Positions 1-11,610 are shown, counted from the stretch's first letter. The stretch is DNA of 64,000 nt from Phoenix dactylifera (GCF_009389715.1 NC_052407.1:9824111-9888110); one strand, 5' to 3'. A program made the numbers and translations. Notes: generated by a model not told the origin, from the letters alone.

Positions 1-1471
1 CCCGCTGAGAGACGTCATGAAGATAACGCATGAAATTTTTCAAACGATGACGACAATAGTCTCCAATGCTATTGGGACACCTCCGGCTCAGAGGCATTAT
101 GGAAGACGACGCATGGCACTTTTCCAACAATGACAGGCAGTTTAGTCTCCAACCGCGTAGTGATCCCCTTCTCGGCAAGATAGCTCATATGTGAAAGCAG
201 TAGCGTATAGCGTACTGCTCGCGCCGTGAGCTTACAGAATAACTTGACATTTATATACATAGAAAAGCCTCCTACGTACTTTAATGTAACATTAAATTCC
301 GTTGCACTTGCGTAGACGGGAAAGCATACAAGTTGGATGATCAAGGATGATACTTGAGATCTGGGCGCGGAATGTATTTGCAGAAATTTTCTATTAGGAA
401 GAGCATTTTTCAATGGTTGGGTTAAAAATTCTATTAAATTCATATGTTGGGCCAGTACAATGAACATGATCAAAAATATCCAAAAATAGTTTTGGAGCGA
501 GTTGGCCTAAATTTTATAAGAAAAAAAAACTCAGTAGGTCTAGTCTGGCCTCTAATTCTGTAATTTTGCTGATTGTAATGATCCAACCCATAAATTTAAT
601 AGGATTTTCAGTCTACTCATTCAGACAGGTCCTTCCATGTGGTGCCGACTTTTGAGGTACATGCGAGGACACCATGGTCAAGCTCTGTTCATGGAAAACA
701 TCAACGTGAGTTAATTAGCATCAGATACCTGTGACTTATGAATGGGAGGATGCTGAGCTGTGGAGATGGATGGGTCATGAATTATTAACTTGCTAGTTAT
801 TTACTAAGGCTCATAATGGATCACTACATGATTTGTTCAAGAGCAAATTTGCATATATGACATCAAGAGTATCACGAGCTTTCCTTTCTTTTGCGAGAAC
901 ACGGTGATTATTACTTAAGTTTGAGCTCGAAATGTATACATGACCTAACATGGTATTTCGTACAAGTATGTTACATACGGCACTCAATATTTTTTCTAAA
1001 TTATTTTACAGTTTACTAAATATACTATGAAATATACTCGTTATGATATTTTTTTTAATAATTTGAGACTTTTCAATACCTCAAGCAGAAACACAAATTT
1101 AATTATTCTAAAGCCCAAAGAAAGGTCTGCAGTCCTCAATAGCTTACTCCCTGGGAGGCGTTCCCTGCTTTGGTTCTGTTCTATAGATATTAACAAAAAT
1201 AAAATATAAAGATATAGATTATGTATTTTAAATATAAAGTATGGAATAAGAGAATATTTCTTACCAAATATGTTACACACAGAAATAGTTGCAGTATATG
1301 TAACAAGAAATAGTGGTTAAATTTTAATAAGTTAGAAAGTGAATTGAGCATACAAAAAATTTTAGACTCATGAATTAGGTATAGGTAAAAAAAAAATCAA
1401 GATTCAGATTTTAAGGTCTACCTCAAGATTGTGTATAGTGTTTTTTTCTTTTTTGGGCTAAAATCTCTTAT

Positions 1472-1473
<2 letters not shown>

Positions 1474-1552
<79 letters not shown>
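1474..1552. repeat. Compound (CA)n-(TA)n microsatellite
   Basis: About 27 CA units followed by about 12 TA units. The paralogous position in block A copy 2 (21401-21452) is pure AT, so the tract has diverged after duplication. Confidence 0.95.
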
Positions 1553-2875
1553 GCACTTAATATTCCAATCCTTATTAAAATAAAAGAAGGAGAAAAGGAA
1601 AGAAAGAGTGGAAGAAAAAGTTAGTTATGGAGGTTATTAATATCTAAGAATCATGCTTATCTAAGAGTCTGATTTTATTCAAAATCATTTATTATTGTTT
1701 TTATGATCGACATTATATCATAAAGAATAATTCAACTAGTAACATTCCAAAAATTGTTCCTATGACATTTCAAACTTTCACTTTTTCATATATTTTAAAC
1801 TTTTAAAATATTTACTTATGCAATTATTGTAAAGAAAATGTATGTCATATCCATTTCCTCAAAAAAGGTATAATGTAAAGTGTGAAGCCGACCCTCTGTA
1901 AATGGCATTTAAGTTACTACATAAAATAAAAGCACAAAAAGTTTTATATGAATGAACTATGAAATATTCAATAATTTGAGAAGTACATTATATTATATAA
2001 AAATCATTCAAATAATAAAGCAAAGATACCATGCATGGAAGTCTGATTTATGAAAACAAATAAAGTTAGTAGTAAAGAATATATAGTTAGATACTAAAAA
2101 TATCCGTAGTATGTTGGGTCAATTATTTTATGATTTTCTAGATTTTTTTGAATTTTTATAAGCAGCATTTTTTCATAATTTTTATTTATAATATCCACAA
2201 GAAAGTCCAATCAGTTTTAACCACTGAAACAAAAACAGAGCAGGAAAGCTTAAATGGAATTTTTGTTGATGATTTAGTTAAAACAATTTTAGTTGGTCCA
2301 TTGATATAACATATTTGGATAACTTAAATATATTTAGATAATTTTTACATATTTATATGATTTATAATCCATCTATTTTTTTTTGAATTTAGCATGTAAA
2401 AAATTTGAATTTTGTGCATACAAATTTGAATTATGTGGCTTATTTGAATTTGATTTAATATGCTTCGTTTATTTTTTTTGTGCATATATGCGATTTTTTA
2501 TACAAATTTTTCTTTGTAACATACATAACTTCACAAAATGTCACGCTTTTTTTTTGTAGAAAATTTCTTTTTTAACATGTCCTAAAATGTCTCTATTTTT
2601 TTGAATTGCGGAGAGGGGTTGAGTTTTCTCTTTCTTTTCCATTTAATTGGTATAGAGATAACGTTATAACGAGGCAATAGAATCCTCTGAGTAGGTTGTA
2701 GAAAATTCTTGATTACAACTAAGCCATGTGTCAGATTTATATTTGTCGTTTGATCAACTATATCGAGTGCATCTAGAAGATCAAGTAAGTTGGTTTCGAA
2801 TGAAGATAAACTTGGCTCTTCTTGACTTTGTCCTTAGGTTGGCAATCGTCCACTCTAAGTTGAACAGGTTTGAAA

Positions 2876-3283
2876 CCATCCTAATCCTCTCTCTTTTTTT
2901 TTCTTTTTCTTTCTTTTTTCTTTTTTTTTTTCTTAGCAAAAGGAAAGAGTGGGGTGAGGAGAACCTCACCCGCGTAGCAACCCCCATTGGGTCCTCTCCC
3001 TGCTGGAGAATATTTAATGCGGGTAGAACCTTTTTTACTCATACCCTCCCCACCCGTGGTAGAGCCCCACCAGCATGGCAGCCCTGCTCTCGTGTGAGTA
3101 GTGACACTAGCACCACCTAAGTAAACGGCAGATCAGATAGCGACTCTACCGGACAAATCAAGCAGGGAGCATCCGGTCCTCATATTTAATCGATGTCCGC
3201 ACATTTCGAACTTGAGCCATTCCGGTGGAATCAAAATCCCATTCCCACAGTGCTACCATCTCGGTGGTGCCTTCCTAATCATC
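2876..3283 (-). mobile_element. SINE-like retroposon with target-site duplication
   Basis: An insert of about 380 bp (2890-3269) is bounded by near-identical 14-bp direct repeats (2876-2889 and 3270-3283, two mismatches). A T-rich tract at 2893-2940 is the A-tail of a minus-strand element. Near the other end the minus strand shows a TGGTAGCACTGTGGG segment and a CTCAAGTTCGAAAT segment, resembling RNA polymerase III A and B boxes. The two paralogous blocks (about 22816 and 30293) carry only one copy of the 14-mer and no insert. A tRNA-derived origin is inferred from the box-like motifs. Confidence 0.7.
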
Positions 3284-3868
3284 TGGTGGACTAGAAGTGT
3301 TGTCCTGATGATCCTAATAACTAGTGCATGACTTTAATTTTATCATAGTCTTGCATACTTGCTTTGGAAGGTAATGCATGGGAGATTTTTCAACAATGAC
3401 GACATTTGAATAATCTCCGGCAACGTTTTGTTCCCGTCGCCTGCATCCCAAGACTCCTTCAACAGAGTCACGAGAAAATTGGGAGGGCATGCGAGACTTA
3501 TCCCTGGAAGACTTTTCCACACTTGACCTGCTTTTTGCCCGAAAGAACTTAACGAAGTCATCATTAAAAAAGATGACTACATGGCAGGGGAATAGAAAAA
3601 CTCGTTCATTCATAAATGCAGCATTGCTAAATTCAGTTGTACCTACCGACAAGCACAAGCTCGCGAACAAGGTTTTTTTTTTTTTTTTTGGTCCTGATGA
3701 TCCTAACCAGCATGGTTAGCCACGTAAGTGGCCACCCAATCTGCGCGCAGCTCCGACAGCTTCTCTAAACACATGCTTCACCTGGATATTCCTTTCGTCC
3801 CTCATCATCATTCAGATATCGCGAAGCAAAAAATGGTCACCAGCAGCGACCCTCAGATCTCTCTGGAT

Positions 3869-4255
3869 CTAGGTGATGACCGTAGCCGAGTCACCCTTCA
3901 AGATGACCGACCCAACTGAGAGCACACACTGAGCATATCGAAGGCCCGCCCAGGCTGCCCTTAGCTCTGCACCAGAAATCGTGCAGTCAAATAATTGACA
4001 GCCTCCCACTGCCACGACCCTGAAGTTCGGATCCCTAATGATGAAATCCGCTCCACCGTTAGCGCCTCCATCCAGCACCGACCCATAAAAATTGACCTTG
4101 AGGAAACTACGGGGTAGGGGCATCCAGGTGAAAAACATCATACGAGGAGCTGCAGAGGCAGAATGGGAACCCCAGATATCCCAAGCTGTCCAAGGTCCTT
4201 CTAAGGAGGAAGCATGACTAATCTTTGCCGCCTGCGCCGAGGCACTCTCTGCCAC
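3869..4255 (-). pseudogene. LINE RNase H domain, decayed
   Basis: The minus-strand frame reads like the plant LINE-encoded RNase H: KVNFYGSVLDGGANGGADF (first strand with the acidic site, here Y-G where D-G is usual), then AELRAAWAGLRYA (helix with the catalytic Glu) and LKGDSATVI (third acidic site). The first catalytic Asp appears replaced in NFYGS. It belongs to the LINE remnant at 3671-5697. Confidence 0.7.
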
Positions 4256-4769
4256 AAGCCTTGGCGACTTGCTGTGCTCACCGAAGGTTTGAGCATTTCT
4301 TGCCAGCCATACCTGGTATGCTATGCAAGTCGTCCTAACCGCCTCCTGGCGTGTCAGTGGGTTGCCCGACCACCTACGAATGGTCCATAAGAATTGATCC
4401 CCCTTAGACTAACTCTTCCGCAGCAGCACCGCTGCACTCCACGCCGCCCTAGCTCATGTGCACTGAAACAGTACGTGGTCCACCGACTCATCGGCACCGC
4501 ATGCCCCACACTCAAGGGGTAGCCTCAGTCCCCGTCCGCTGAGTACTGCTCTCGTCGGAAGCCGATCCCGGACGACATTCCATAAGAACAGTGTAACCCT
4601 CGAGTGGAGACCTAGGCGTCAGACCCAGGCACACTCCGGACCTAGCTCATGATCAGGCCGGAGCACTCGGAAGAGCTCTCCCACCCTAACGCCGGTACTA
4701 CATGACGTGCTCCACACCTGAGTATCAGGACCACATACCTCGGAATCGGAAGAGACGGGACCCTCTCAG

Positions 4770-5423
4770 TTAGGTGTGTCCCAAATATTTGACCCAACCT
4801 AGCCTCATCCACAGCAGCCTTGCCAAGGTCAAGGAGGTCGCAAACCTGCAGTCCTCCACTACCTCAATATCAACCGTAGTCAACCAGAGTCTCCAAGGGA
4901 GGGCACCCACCCATGGGTCGCCAACCACATCGATACTCCGCCCATCACCTGTCAACCATATAGTATTCTCCATAACTGTTGGTAGAAATCTTGCGATCTC
5001 TCGCCACATGAATGAGCAACGATTTGTACTGTGGATCACCCCTACATTACCCGTCCGGCCATATCTGGCAGCCATGGTCTGACTCCAAAACCCCTGCAGC
5101 TCTAGCGTGAATTGAGCTGCATGTCGGGCAAACAACGCCTCGCGCCTCTCCAAAAGAGACAGCACACCAAGGCTTTCCTTACTCAACGGTAGGCAGATAC
5201 TCTCCCATGCCACTAAATGCACCCCATGACCCCCTCCATACAACCCCCATAGGAAGCTTCGAAGTAGTCTCTCGATCCTCATCAGCACCATTTTCGGAAC
5301 CACCGTGTTTGCCATTAGGTAGACAAGCATGGAACCTAGCACTGATCTAATCAGCGTCAATCTACCCATCATAGAGAGCGAAGACACCCTCCAGCACTCC
5401 AGTCTACTCTGAATCTTCTGCAC
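4770..5423 (-). pseudogene. LINE reverse transcriptase C-terminal region, decayed
   Basis: The frame carries features of the region after the RT core in plant LINEs: the LECWRVSSLSMMGRLTLIRS segment, followed by the SFLWG and W-ESICLP segments that lead into the zinc-binding tail. It is separated by stops from the RT fragment upstream (5496-5690) and from the RNase H downstream. It is non-functional. Confidence 0.65.
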
Positions 5424-5495
5424 CAGACCGGTGCACTCGGCTACCCGCAGCCTCCTACCCGTAATGGATACTCCCAGGTAGCTCCAGGTCCCATC

Positions 5496-5690
5496 CTATA
5501 CCAGCATCTCCAGTATTCCCCGAATCTTCTGTCTGACCCTATACTCCATGCTAGGGCTGAAGGAGATGGTTGACTTCTGGAGGTTTACCTTCTGCCCTGA
5601 CACTGCGTAGTACTTCGCTAATATTCTTCTAAGCACTCGTGCATCCGCTGCCAGCGCATTGACTAGGAGAAGACAATTATCTGCGAACAA
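5496..5690 (-). pseudogene. LINE reverse transcriptase active-site fragment
   Basis: Short frame starting MFADNCLLLVNA and continuing into SGQKVNLQKSTISFSPS. This matches the LINE RT block in which F/Y-A-D-D carries two catalytic Asp residues and is followed by SGQ-N--KS. The second Asp is Asn here (FADN), so the copy would be catalytically dead even without its truncation. Confidence 0.7.
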
Positions 5691-5697
5691 TAAGTAT

Positions 5698-6170
5698 GAT
5701 ATAGGTCAAGACCCTGGGTCTAACTGGGTCGGGTCACGAGTCGACCCAACCCATTTGTAGCCTTATTTCTACTTAATAGGTACATAAAAATAGAGATAGA
5801 TATTGAAATATTTAATCAAAAAAAAATGTATATAAAAATAATAGAAATAATGAAAGAAAAATTCTAACTTATTGCTAATGTATCTTCTTAAGTTTGAAGA
5901 CTCCAAATAAAATTCTTACTATTTGGACCGTTTTTTTTAAAAAAATTTTTTTTTCATGCAGTCTTCATATTTTCCTTTTTTTTGTTTGGTTTTCTCTACA
6001 AATTTCTTTCAATTTTTACGAAATTTTGGTGAAAGCACTAACCCACTCTCTTTTTTCCGTTTAATAGGTACGGAGACATAGAGATTATTATTTTATCTTA
6101 ATTATTAAATTAATAGCTTTCTACATACACAAAATAAAATAAATTAACTTTTAATGTTATCGGGGTTGTT
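5698..6170. other. AT-rich spacer
   Basis: No gene seen. The first 60 bases are C/G-rich with repeated GGGTC and GACCC words; the rest is AT-rich. It includes a stretch resembling the TTTAATAGGTA segment of block A, so part may be a diverged block A relic. Confidence 0.5.
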
Positions 6171-6412
6171 GGAATCAGCAGTCCAAACACTTGGAACACG
6201 CAATTAGGGATGTTGACACGGATGATTTTTCATTAGCTCATAGCCACTGATCGAATCATGTACCTGGGACTTCCAACAAAGGACACGGTCAAGATAGGCA
6301 AAAACGCTTCCTCCTCAGCCTACCCTCCCTCATCGCCCTATAAATAATCTTACTGCCCATCCCGCAACCCCACACAATCCTCAACCAGAGAGCCATCTTC
6401 CTGGGTATCAAA
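6171..6412 (+). promoter_or_regulatory. 5' flank of TLP copy 1, TATA box at 6339
   Basis: TATAAATA lies at 6339-6346, 74 bases before the ATG, and the following leader is almost identical to that of TLP copy 2. The distal part (6171-6260) matches 8941-9040 and 17890-17975. About 200 bases present upstream of copy 2 (9041-9240) are missing here, so the proximal promoter is deleted relative to copy 2. Confidence 0.7.
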
Positions 6413-7100
6413 ATGGCCTCCTCGACCTCCCTCACTCTCCTCTTCTTCCCCTTCCTCCTCCTCACCCTCTCCCACGCCGCCACCTTCAACGTCGTCAACC
6501 AATGTTCCTACACCGTGTGGGCTGCATGGGCAGCCACCGGCAACGTCGGCGGCGGCCAGCAGCTCGACCAAGGCCAGACCTGGACGGTCACCGTCAACGC
6601 CGGCACCACCGGTGGCCGCATCTGGGCCCGTACTGGCTGCTCCTTCGATGCCAACGGCAACGGGAACTGCCAGAGCGGCGACTGCGGCAAGCTCGCGCGC
6701 CTGCACCTCCTACGGCTCCGCACCCAACACCCTCGCGGAATTCGCCCTAAACCAGTTCCAGAACCTCGACTTCAACGACATCTCCCTCGTTCAGGGCTTC
6801 AACGTGCCCATGGACTTCCGCTCCACCTCGTCGGACTGCAGCCAAGATATCCAATGCACCGCCGACGTCGTTGGGCAGTGCCCCAGCGAGCTTAAAGTGC
6901 CCGGCGGCTGTGATGACCCATGCACCATCTTCAACGCTCCTCAGTACTGCCCCCCTAACGGCTCCAGCTGCGAGCCAACCACCTATTCCGAGTTCTTTAA
7001 GAGGCTGTGCCCGAATGCGTTTAGCTACCCAGATGATTATGTGAACACCAGCTTCACCTGCCCCGGTGGGAGCAACTACCAGGTTACCTTCTGCCCTTGA
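6413..7100 (+). pseudogene. Thaumatin-like protein (PR-5), frameshifted copy 1
   Basis: The start, at the same place as in the intact copies, gives a signal peptide (about residues 1-22, ending LTLSHA) and mature [17 protein letters not shown]. The thaumatin signature runs through [14 protein letters not shown]. At 6693-6703 four extra bases (GCGC, from a CGCG stretch) relative to the intact copies shift the frame after residue 95. The remainder ([14 protein letters not shown] to VTFCP) continues in another frame to the TGA at 7098. In addition, the paired Cys near the end (YCCPSG) is YCPPNG here, so one of the 16 conserved Cys is lost. TLPs are secreted, disulfide-rich PR-5 proteins with antifungal or glucan-binding roles. 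The first frame would give a 160-residue truncated product. Probably a pseudogene; an assembly error cannot account for the Cys loss. Confidence 0.85.
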
Positions 7101-7869
7101 GGCTTTGAGAGCATGGTGATCCATGCATGACGCTGTTTCGAGTATGTGATAGCTTTGGAATAAGGTGTTTGTAACCAAATTTACGAGCCATTAAACTGGC
7201 CTGTGATGCATGCAGCATTATTGGAATTATAGAAATAATTGTTCACTGTTAGTAAATGCACTTCTCCATCTTCAATATCTTATGGATGACTACAAAAATA
7301 AGAAAATGGTAGAGCAAGTTGCTCTATTCGGCAATACATTTTCTCTCCAGTATGGCACTAGCGTAATATCTGGTAAATGGACCCACTCCAGCGATCACTG
7401 ACCCCATCAATTGCACCATCCCCTTTTGACCTGTGGAACAAGAAATCCTGGAGTTAACGCCTAGAAGTTGATCTAACAAAGTGAATCACAACAAAATTCT
7501 TTCACTCGTCAACTGCTGTTGTATTATAAGTATTTATACGAACACAGAGAAACCATTTGGAAAGTCCGGAAGATGATGTTTTTTAATTTTTGAGTGAGAG
7601 GCTTGGGCCGAGCGTAGTCCAATATACTAAAATAAAACAGAGTGCAAACGGTGACATTTCACCACCCCCAGGCACCTTGATTAATTCTTACTAAGGCAGA
7701 ATTCATTCATTATATCTTTTAATGATTGTCAAAACTCATATATGCAAGTAATTAATATTTTAATAGATCCTTATTGAATTTGATTTAACTATAAAACAGA
7801 ATCTCCCAACATGCTGAATGGAACCTCGGGGCATAATAGCGATGGGATTGGGAGGTAATAAAAAACAAT
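7101..7869. other. Downstream flank of TLP copy 1
   Basis: The 3' sequence is clearly related to that after TLP copies 2 and 3: GATCCATGCATGACGCTGTTT, then GTGATAGCTTTGGAATAAGGTG. It is more diverged than copies 2 and 3 are from each other, so copy 1 split earlier. No other gene is seen. Confidence 0.6.
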
Positions 7870-8603
7870 ACAATTAAAACACAACAGAATCAACAACTCT
7901 CCCACCTCGTGCAAACATGTTAGGAAATAAATAACTAAAGCCAATCCATCTAATATATATATCATAGATATTCACAAATACCTAGCTGATCAAATTATCA
8001 AAAACATAAAAGCAACACTAAATTTTACGTCGAAAATTAAACCTCCCAATATGGAGAGTAAAAACAACGGGACCGTAGTCCACCCAAAAACTTTCACTAT
8101 CAACCAAGAATGGATATTACAATCTGTTCTCTCTAGCTAAAACTAGAGACATATATCACCACATAATTTCAAGAACAATATTCTTGGCAAACATCAACAA
8201 TAAGAAAGAGAAAAAATGAGAAGATCTCACATGAACAGCAGTCATGTTTTTGCAGAATCTTATTATGCTGGAAGATTGAAAATAGCAATCACACCGTATA
8301 AATTGAAGAACCACGTGTTATGAGCCTACTGTCAAAATTTTAACTCAATCGGACCTCGGATTGCCTTCCAATCGTCGTTTGATCAAAACTGCACATAGTG
8401 AACTAATTCTACTCCTCCGCCGCTGCCTTCTTTTTTTTACGAAGACTCCTCACGCTGCCTGGCTTCTCCACATAAAAACTGTCCTAATGGGCCCCACATT
8501 TTGGGCCAAAAGTTATTCCAACTAATATGGGCTAAAAATAATTAATTGAGCCCACATTTGTTGGGCTAAGTCTTCTCCAACATAAGAGGGACAAGCCAAC
8601 AAA
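7870..8603 (-). mobile_element. Probable LTR remnant, minus strand
   Basis: On the minus strand an AGGGGGAGATT stretch (polypurine-tract-like) is followed at about 8603 by TGTTGGCTTGTCCC, as at the start of a plant 3' LTR. Further on comes a stretch ending GTTTAATTTTCGACGTAAAA, typical of the LTR region near a transcript end. No matching second LTR or coding part is found, and the far edge is uncertain. Confidence 0.4.
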
Positions 8604-8765
8604 TCTCCCCCTCCCGACTATGTGGAGGGATTCACCATCCCAGCAATCAATCGACATGTCAGTCCTATGTCTATTGTTGACTTGAATTAGCATACAATAA
8701 ACAACACCTAAGTCCACAAAAAAGATTATTTTTTGCTTGTTATATATAAATTGTTTAATATCACA

Positions 8766-8870
8766 GTTGATTTTGGAAGCTAACCATCTTTTCTTGGAAG
8801 GTGACTCAGCGATAGTGATTGGTAGGATAAATTGAGATAGCCGACATTTGGATGGATTATGCATCTTCAC
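8766..8870 (+). pseudogene. Small LINE RNase H scrap
   Basis: The plus-strand frame reads LEANHLFLEGDSAIVIGRIN and then a stop. This is the block of plant LINE RNase H carrying the third acidic residue (EGDS--VI). Only about 35 codons remain. It is a relic next to the TLP copy 2 promoter. Confidence 0.5.
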
Positions 8871-8879
8871 ACAACTTAA

Positions 8880-9294
8880 CGGGCCTACCTGGGACTTCTA
8901 ACAAAGGACACGGTCAACTTAAGCAAATGGAAAACGTTCTGGGTTGTTGGAATCACCAGTCCAAACACTTGGAACACGCAAGTAGGGATGTTGAAACGAA
9001 TGATTTTTTATTAGCTCATAACCACTGATCGAATCATGTGCCTTACATTTGTCCATCACTTATTGCCTCATGATGAAGATATGTACACGTACTGCAAATG
9101 GCTACAGGAGTGTCAGTGCCAGCCGCCTGTGGTTCCCACTTAAAGTCAAGTCCATCGTATCTTTTCGTTTTCTCGGTAGACAATTCCATCCTATCTTTGA
9201 ACATCGCCAACCACGCTGGCTACGTTGGACAAAGAAAACAAAAAAAACAAAACGCTTCCTCCTCAGCCTACCCTCCCCCACCGCCCTATAAATA
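8880..9294 (+). promoter_or_regulatory. 5' flank of TLP copy 2, TATA box at 9287
   Basis: TATAAATA at 9287-9294 lies 74 bases before the ATG. The flank has the longest surviving version of the family's upstream region. Parts recur upstream of copy 1 (6171-6260), upstream of copy 3 (15605-15660) and, without any gene, at 17845-18058. Confidence 0.7.
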
Positions 9295-9360
9295 CTCTTA
9301 CTGCCCATCCCACAACCCCACACAATCCTCAACCAGAGAGCCATCTTCCTGGGTATCAAA

Positions 9361-10059
9361 ATGGCCTCTTCGACCTCCCTTACTCTCTTCTTCTTCCCTT
9401 TCCTCCTCCTCACCCTCTCCCACGCCGCCACCTTCGACGTCGTCAACCAATGTTCCTACACCGTGTGGGCTGCATGGGCAGACACCGGCAACAACGGCGG
9501 CGGCCAGAAGCTCGGCAAGGGCCAGACCTGGACGGTCACCGTCAATCCCGGCACCCCCCGTGCCCGCATCTGGGCCCGTACCGGCTGCTCCTTCGATGCC
9601 AACGGCAACGGGAAGTGCCAGACCGGCGACTGCGGCAAGCTCGCCTGCACCTCCTACGGCTCCCCGCCCAACACCCTCGCGGAATTCGCCCTCAACCAGA
9701 ACTCCCCACCTTACTACACCAACCGCGACTTCAACGACATCTCCCTCGTTCAGGGTTTCAACGTGCCCATGGACTTCCGCTCCACCTCGTCGAGCTGCAG
9801 CATGGATATCCAATGCACCGCCGACGTCGTTGGGAAGTGCCCCAGCAAGCTCAAAGTAACCGGCGGCTGCGATGACCCATGCACCATCTTCAAGACTGCT
9901 CAGTACTGCTGCCCTTCCGGCTCCAGCTGCGAGCCAACCACCTATTCCAAGTTCTTTAAGAGCCTGTGCCCGAATGCGTATAGCTACCCGGATGATTATA
10001 ACAACACCCAATTCTCCTGCCCCGGTGGGACCAACTATAAGGTCACCTTCTGCCCTTGA
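9361..10059 (+). CDS. Thaumatin-like protein (PR-5), copy 2
   Basis: Intact intronless gene of 232 codons, the usual size for a large TLP. Residues 1-22 form a signal peptide (Leu/Phe-rich core, LTLSHA end), so the product should enter the secretory pathway; no C-terminal vacuolar extension follows the terminal VTFCP. The mature part has 16 Cys, expected to form eight disulfides, and the family signature [15 protein letters not shown] (82-96). Cleft residues visible are Arg 69 or 73, Glu108 (NTLAEF) and Asp126 (FNDIS). The next expected Asp, in the usual VDGFN, is Gln131 (VQGFN). Relative to copies 1 and 4 there is a longer loop, NSPPYYTNR (114-122). The gene is GC-rich, unlike its flanks. 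PR-5 proteins act in the apoplast against fungi; activity here is inferred from family membership only. Confidence 0.95.
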   Translation: MASSTSLTLFFFPFLLLTLSHAATFDVVNQCSYTVWAAWADTGNNGGGQKLGKGQTWTVTVNPGTPRARIWARTGCSFDANGNGKCQTGDCGKLACTSYGSPPNTLAEFALNQNSPPYYTNRDFNDISLVQGFNVPMDFRSTSSSCSMDIQCTADVVGKCPSKLKVTGGCDDPCTIFKTAQYCCPSGSSCEPTTYSKFFKSLCPNAYSYPDDYNNTQFSCPGGTNYKVTFCP

Positions 10060-11110
10060 GGCTTTGAGAGCTTGGTGATCCATGCATGCATGACGCTGTT
10101 TGGAGTATGTGATAGCTTTGGAATAAGGTGGTTGTAACCAGATTTACAGCCCATTTCACAGGCCTGTAATGCAGCAGTAATAGAGTAATAAAAACGTTGC
10201 ATAATTGTTTGCTGTTAGTAAATGCGCTCCTCCATGTTCGATATCGTATAGATGACTAATTACAGAGGACAAAGAAGAGAATACTGTGGCAAGTTGCACT
10301 ATCTATTTGGCAATCCATTTCCTATCAGATATGGCACTAGCTAACTCCAACGATAACTGACCCCATCAATCGCACCATCCCCTTTTAACATGTTGGATAA
10401 GAAATACAGGAGCAAAATGCATCGAAGCTGATCTTGCAAATTGAATCACTACAAAATTCTTTCATTAATCTATTGCTGTTCTAATATTAATTATTTACAT
10501 GAACTAAGAGAAACTATTTGAAAACTCTAGAAGATACATCCATGTATTTTTTTTATTTTATTTTTTTTGACCGAAAGACTTGGGTTGAGTCTAATCCAAT
10601 TTATTGAATTAAAATAAAGTAGAAACGGTCAGGCCCTTGTTTCTTAGGTAGAATTCACTCATGAATTTTTTTATGATTGACTAAACTCATGTATGTAAGT
10701 GATTAATATTTTAATAGATAACTTAAAGAATTAGATGGAATTACCCATATATATATATAAACATCTTCCGTGTGTTACCTTCTATCATATATAGTATGTC
10801 GGCGTCCTGTTGCTTACAAACAGGTGCTATGGCCCAGCCGAATAATATTGGATTTAGTATCCTCGGTACAGGATCATGAAGTTCGTCACAAGGAAAAATT
10901 TCATCGTGCACTAAGATTTTGGATAACCTTTGCAACGAAGTCCACTCCATTTGACGATTAGATTGGACTAACTCCCAGAAGCCCATGGAGGAAGTTTCTC
11001 AGAACTTAAATTCTCGATCTGTAAGTCAAGTTGCAATAGGTTACGTACTCAAATCAGTTTAGATTAAAGTATGCAAGTGGAATTGGTGTTATGTGGGAGG
11101 ATGCAGAGAG
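10060..11110. repeat. Downstream flank shared by TLP copies 2 and 3
   Basis: Closely matches 16745-17730 after TLP copy 3 over about 1 kb, including 3' sequence, an AT microsatellite (10747) and the CATCTTCCGTGTGTTACC segment. The duplication unit that made copies 2 and 3 therefore extended at least 1 kb past the gene. No gene seen. Confidence 0.85.
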
Positions 11111-11262
11111 GCCCTCATTGGTGTTTTGTTGCAATAGGTCCAGCTTCACAGGATCGGGGCCCAAGCCCTATTCATTGAGGGAACCACCTTAACGGTCCCT
11201 CGAATAACAACGAGAGCATAAGAGAAGCCGTAGACTTTCTCTTGTCCCCTCTCACACCTGCC

Positions 11263-11317
11263 TCTCTCTCTCTCTCTCTCTCACTGTCCCACGCGCTCTC
11301 TCTATCTAAATCTCACA

Positions 11318-11382
<65 letters not shown>

Positions 11383-11428
11383 CCCCCATGTCTCTTTCTC
11401 CCACCTCTCTCTCTCTCTCTCTCTCTCC
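11263..11428. repeat. (CT)n microsatellite cluster
   Basis: Three CT tracts, the longest at 11320-11380, separated by short interruptions. An apparent 92-codon frame across it is just Leu-Ser repeats and is not a gene. Confidence 0.95.
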
Positions 11429-11610
11429 TCTGCTCTTTCTCTCTTACTCTCTTCTTCTTCTCCTCCTTTTCTTTCTTTTTCTACTCTTTATATCTCACAG
11501 CTAGCCCTAGAGGTGATTGAATCGGCATCCAAAATATTCCCAAAGTACATAAAACTCTAAGAAAGACAGCCATCATAAGACGTCTAAATAGGTCTAGGCC
11601 GAAAATATAT

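Larger units (their letters stand above)
1..3670. repeat. Paralogous block A, copy 1
   Basis: Non-coding AT-rich block that recurs, clearly alignable, at 19968-23220 (copy 2) and partly at 29052-30690 (copy 3). Landmarks shared by the copies include the ATGAAATATACTCGTTATGA segment (1027 and 20951), a dinucleotide tract, and the GGACTAGAAGTGTTGTC segment (3289, 22839, 30306). This copy alone carries the SINE at 2890-3269 and ends at the LINE at 3671. The left edge lies outside the window. Open frames in it (134, 60 and 118 codons) are not conserved between copies and are not called genes. Confidence 0.85.
3671..5697 (-). mobile_element. 5'-truncated L1-type LINE remnant
   Basis: A run of about 18 T at 3671-3690 is the poly(A) tail of a minus-strand element. 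Upstream on that strand lie, in LINE order, the end of the reverse transcriptase (5690 to 5423), the zinc-knuckle-like tail region (5423 to about 4500) and an RNase H domain (4255 to 3869). The reading frame is broken several times. The 5' part, with endonuclease and most of the RT, is missing, as is usual for target-primed insertions that stop early. No target duplication is found because the flanking DNA on the high-coordinate side is unrelated to block A. Confidence 0.8.

Noticed and set aside
3303-3705. 15-bp word TCCTGATGATCCTAA both in block A (3303) and at the LINE 3' end (3691)
   Set aside because: Possibly microhomology used at insertion, but one short match in AT-rich DNA is not strong. 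The other block A copies differ by one base.
11242-11520. 92-codon frame of Leu-Ser repeats
   Set aside because: Translation of a CT microsatellite.
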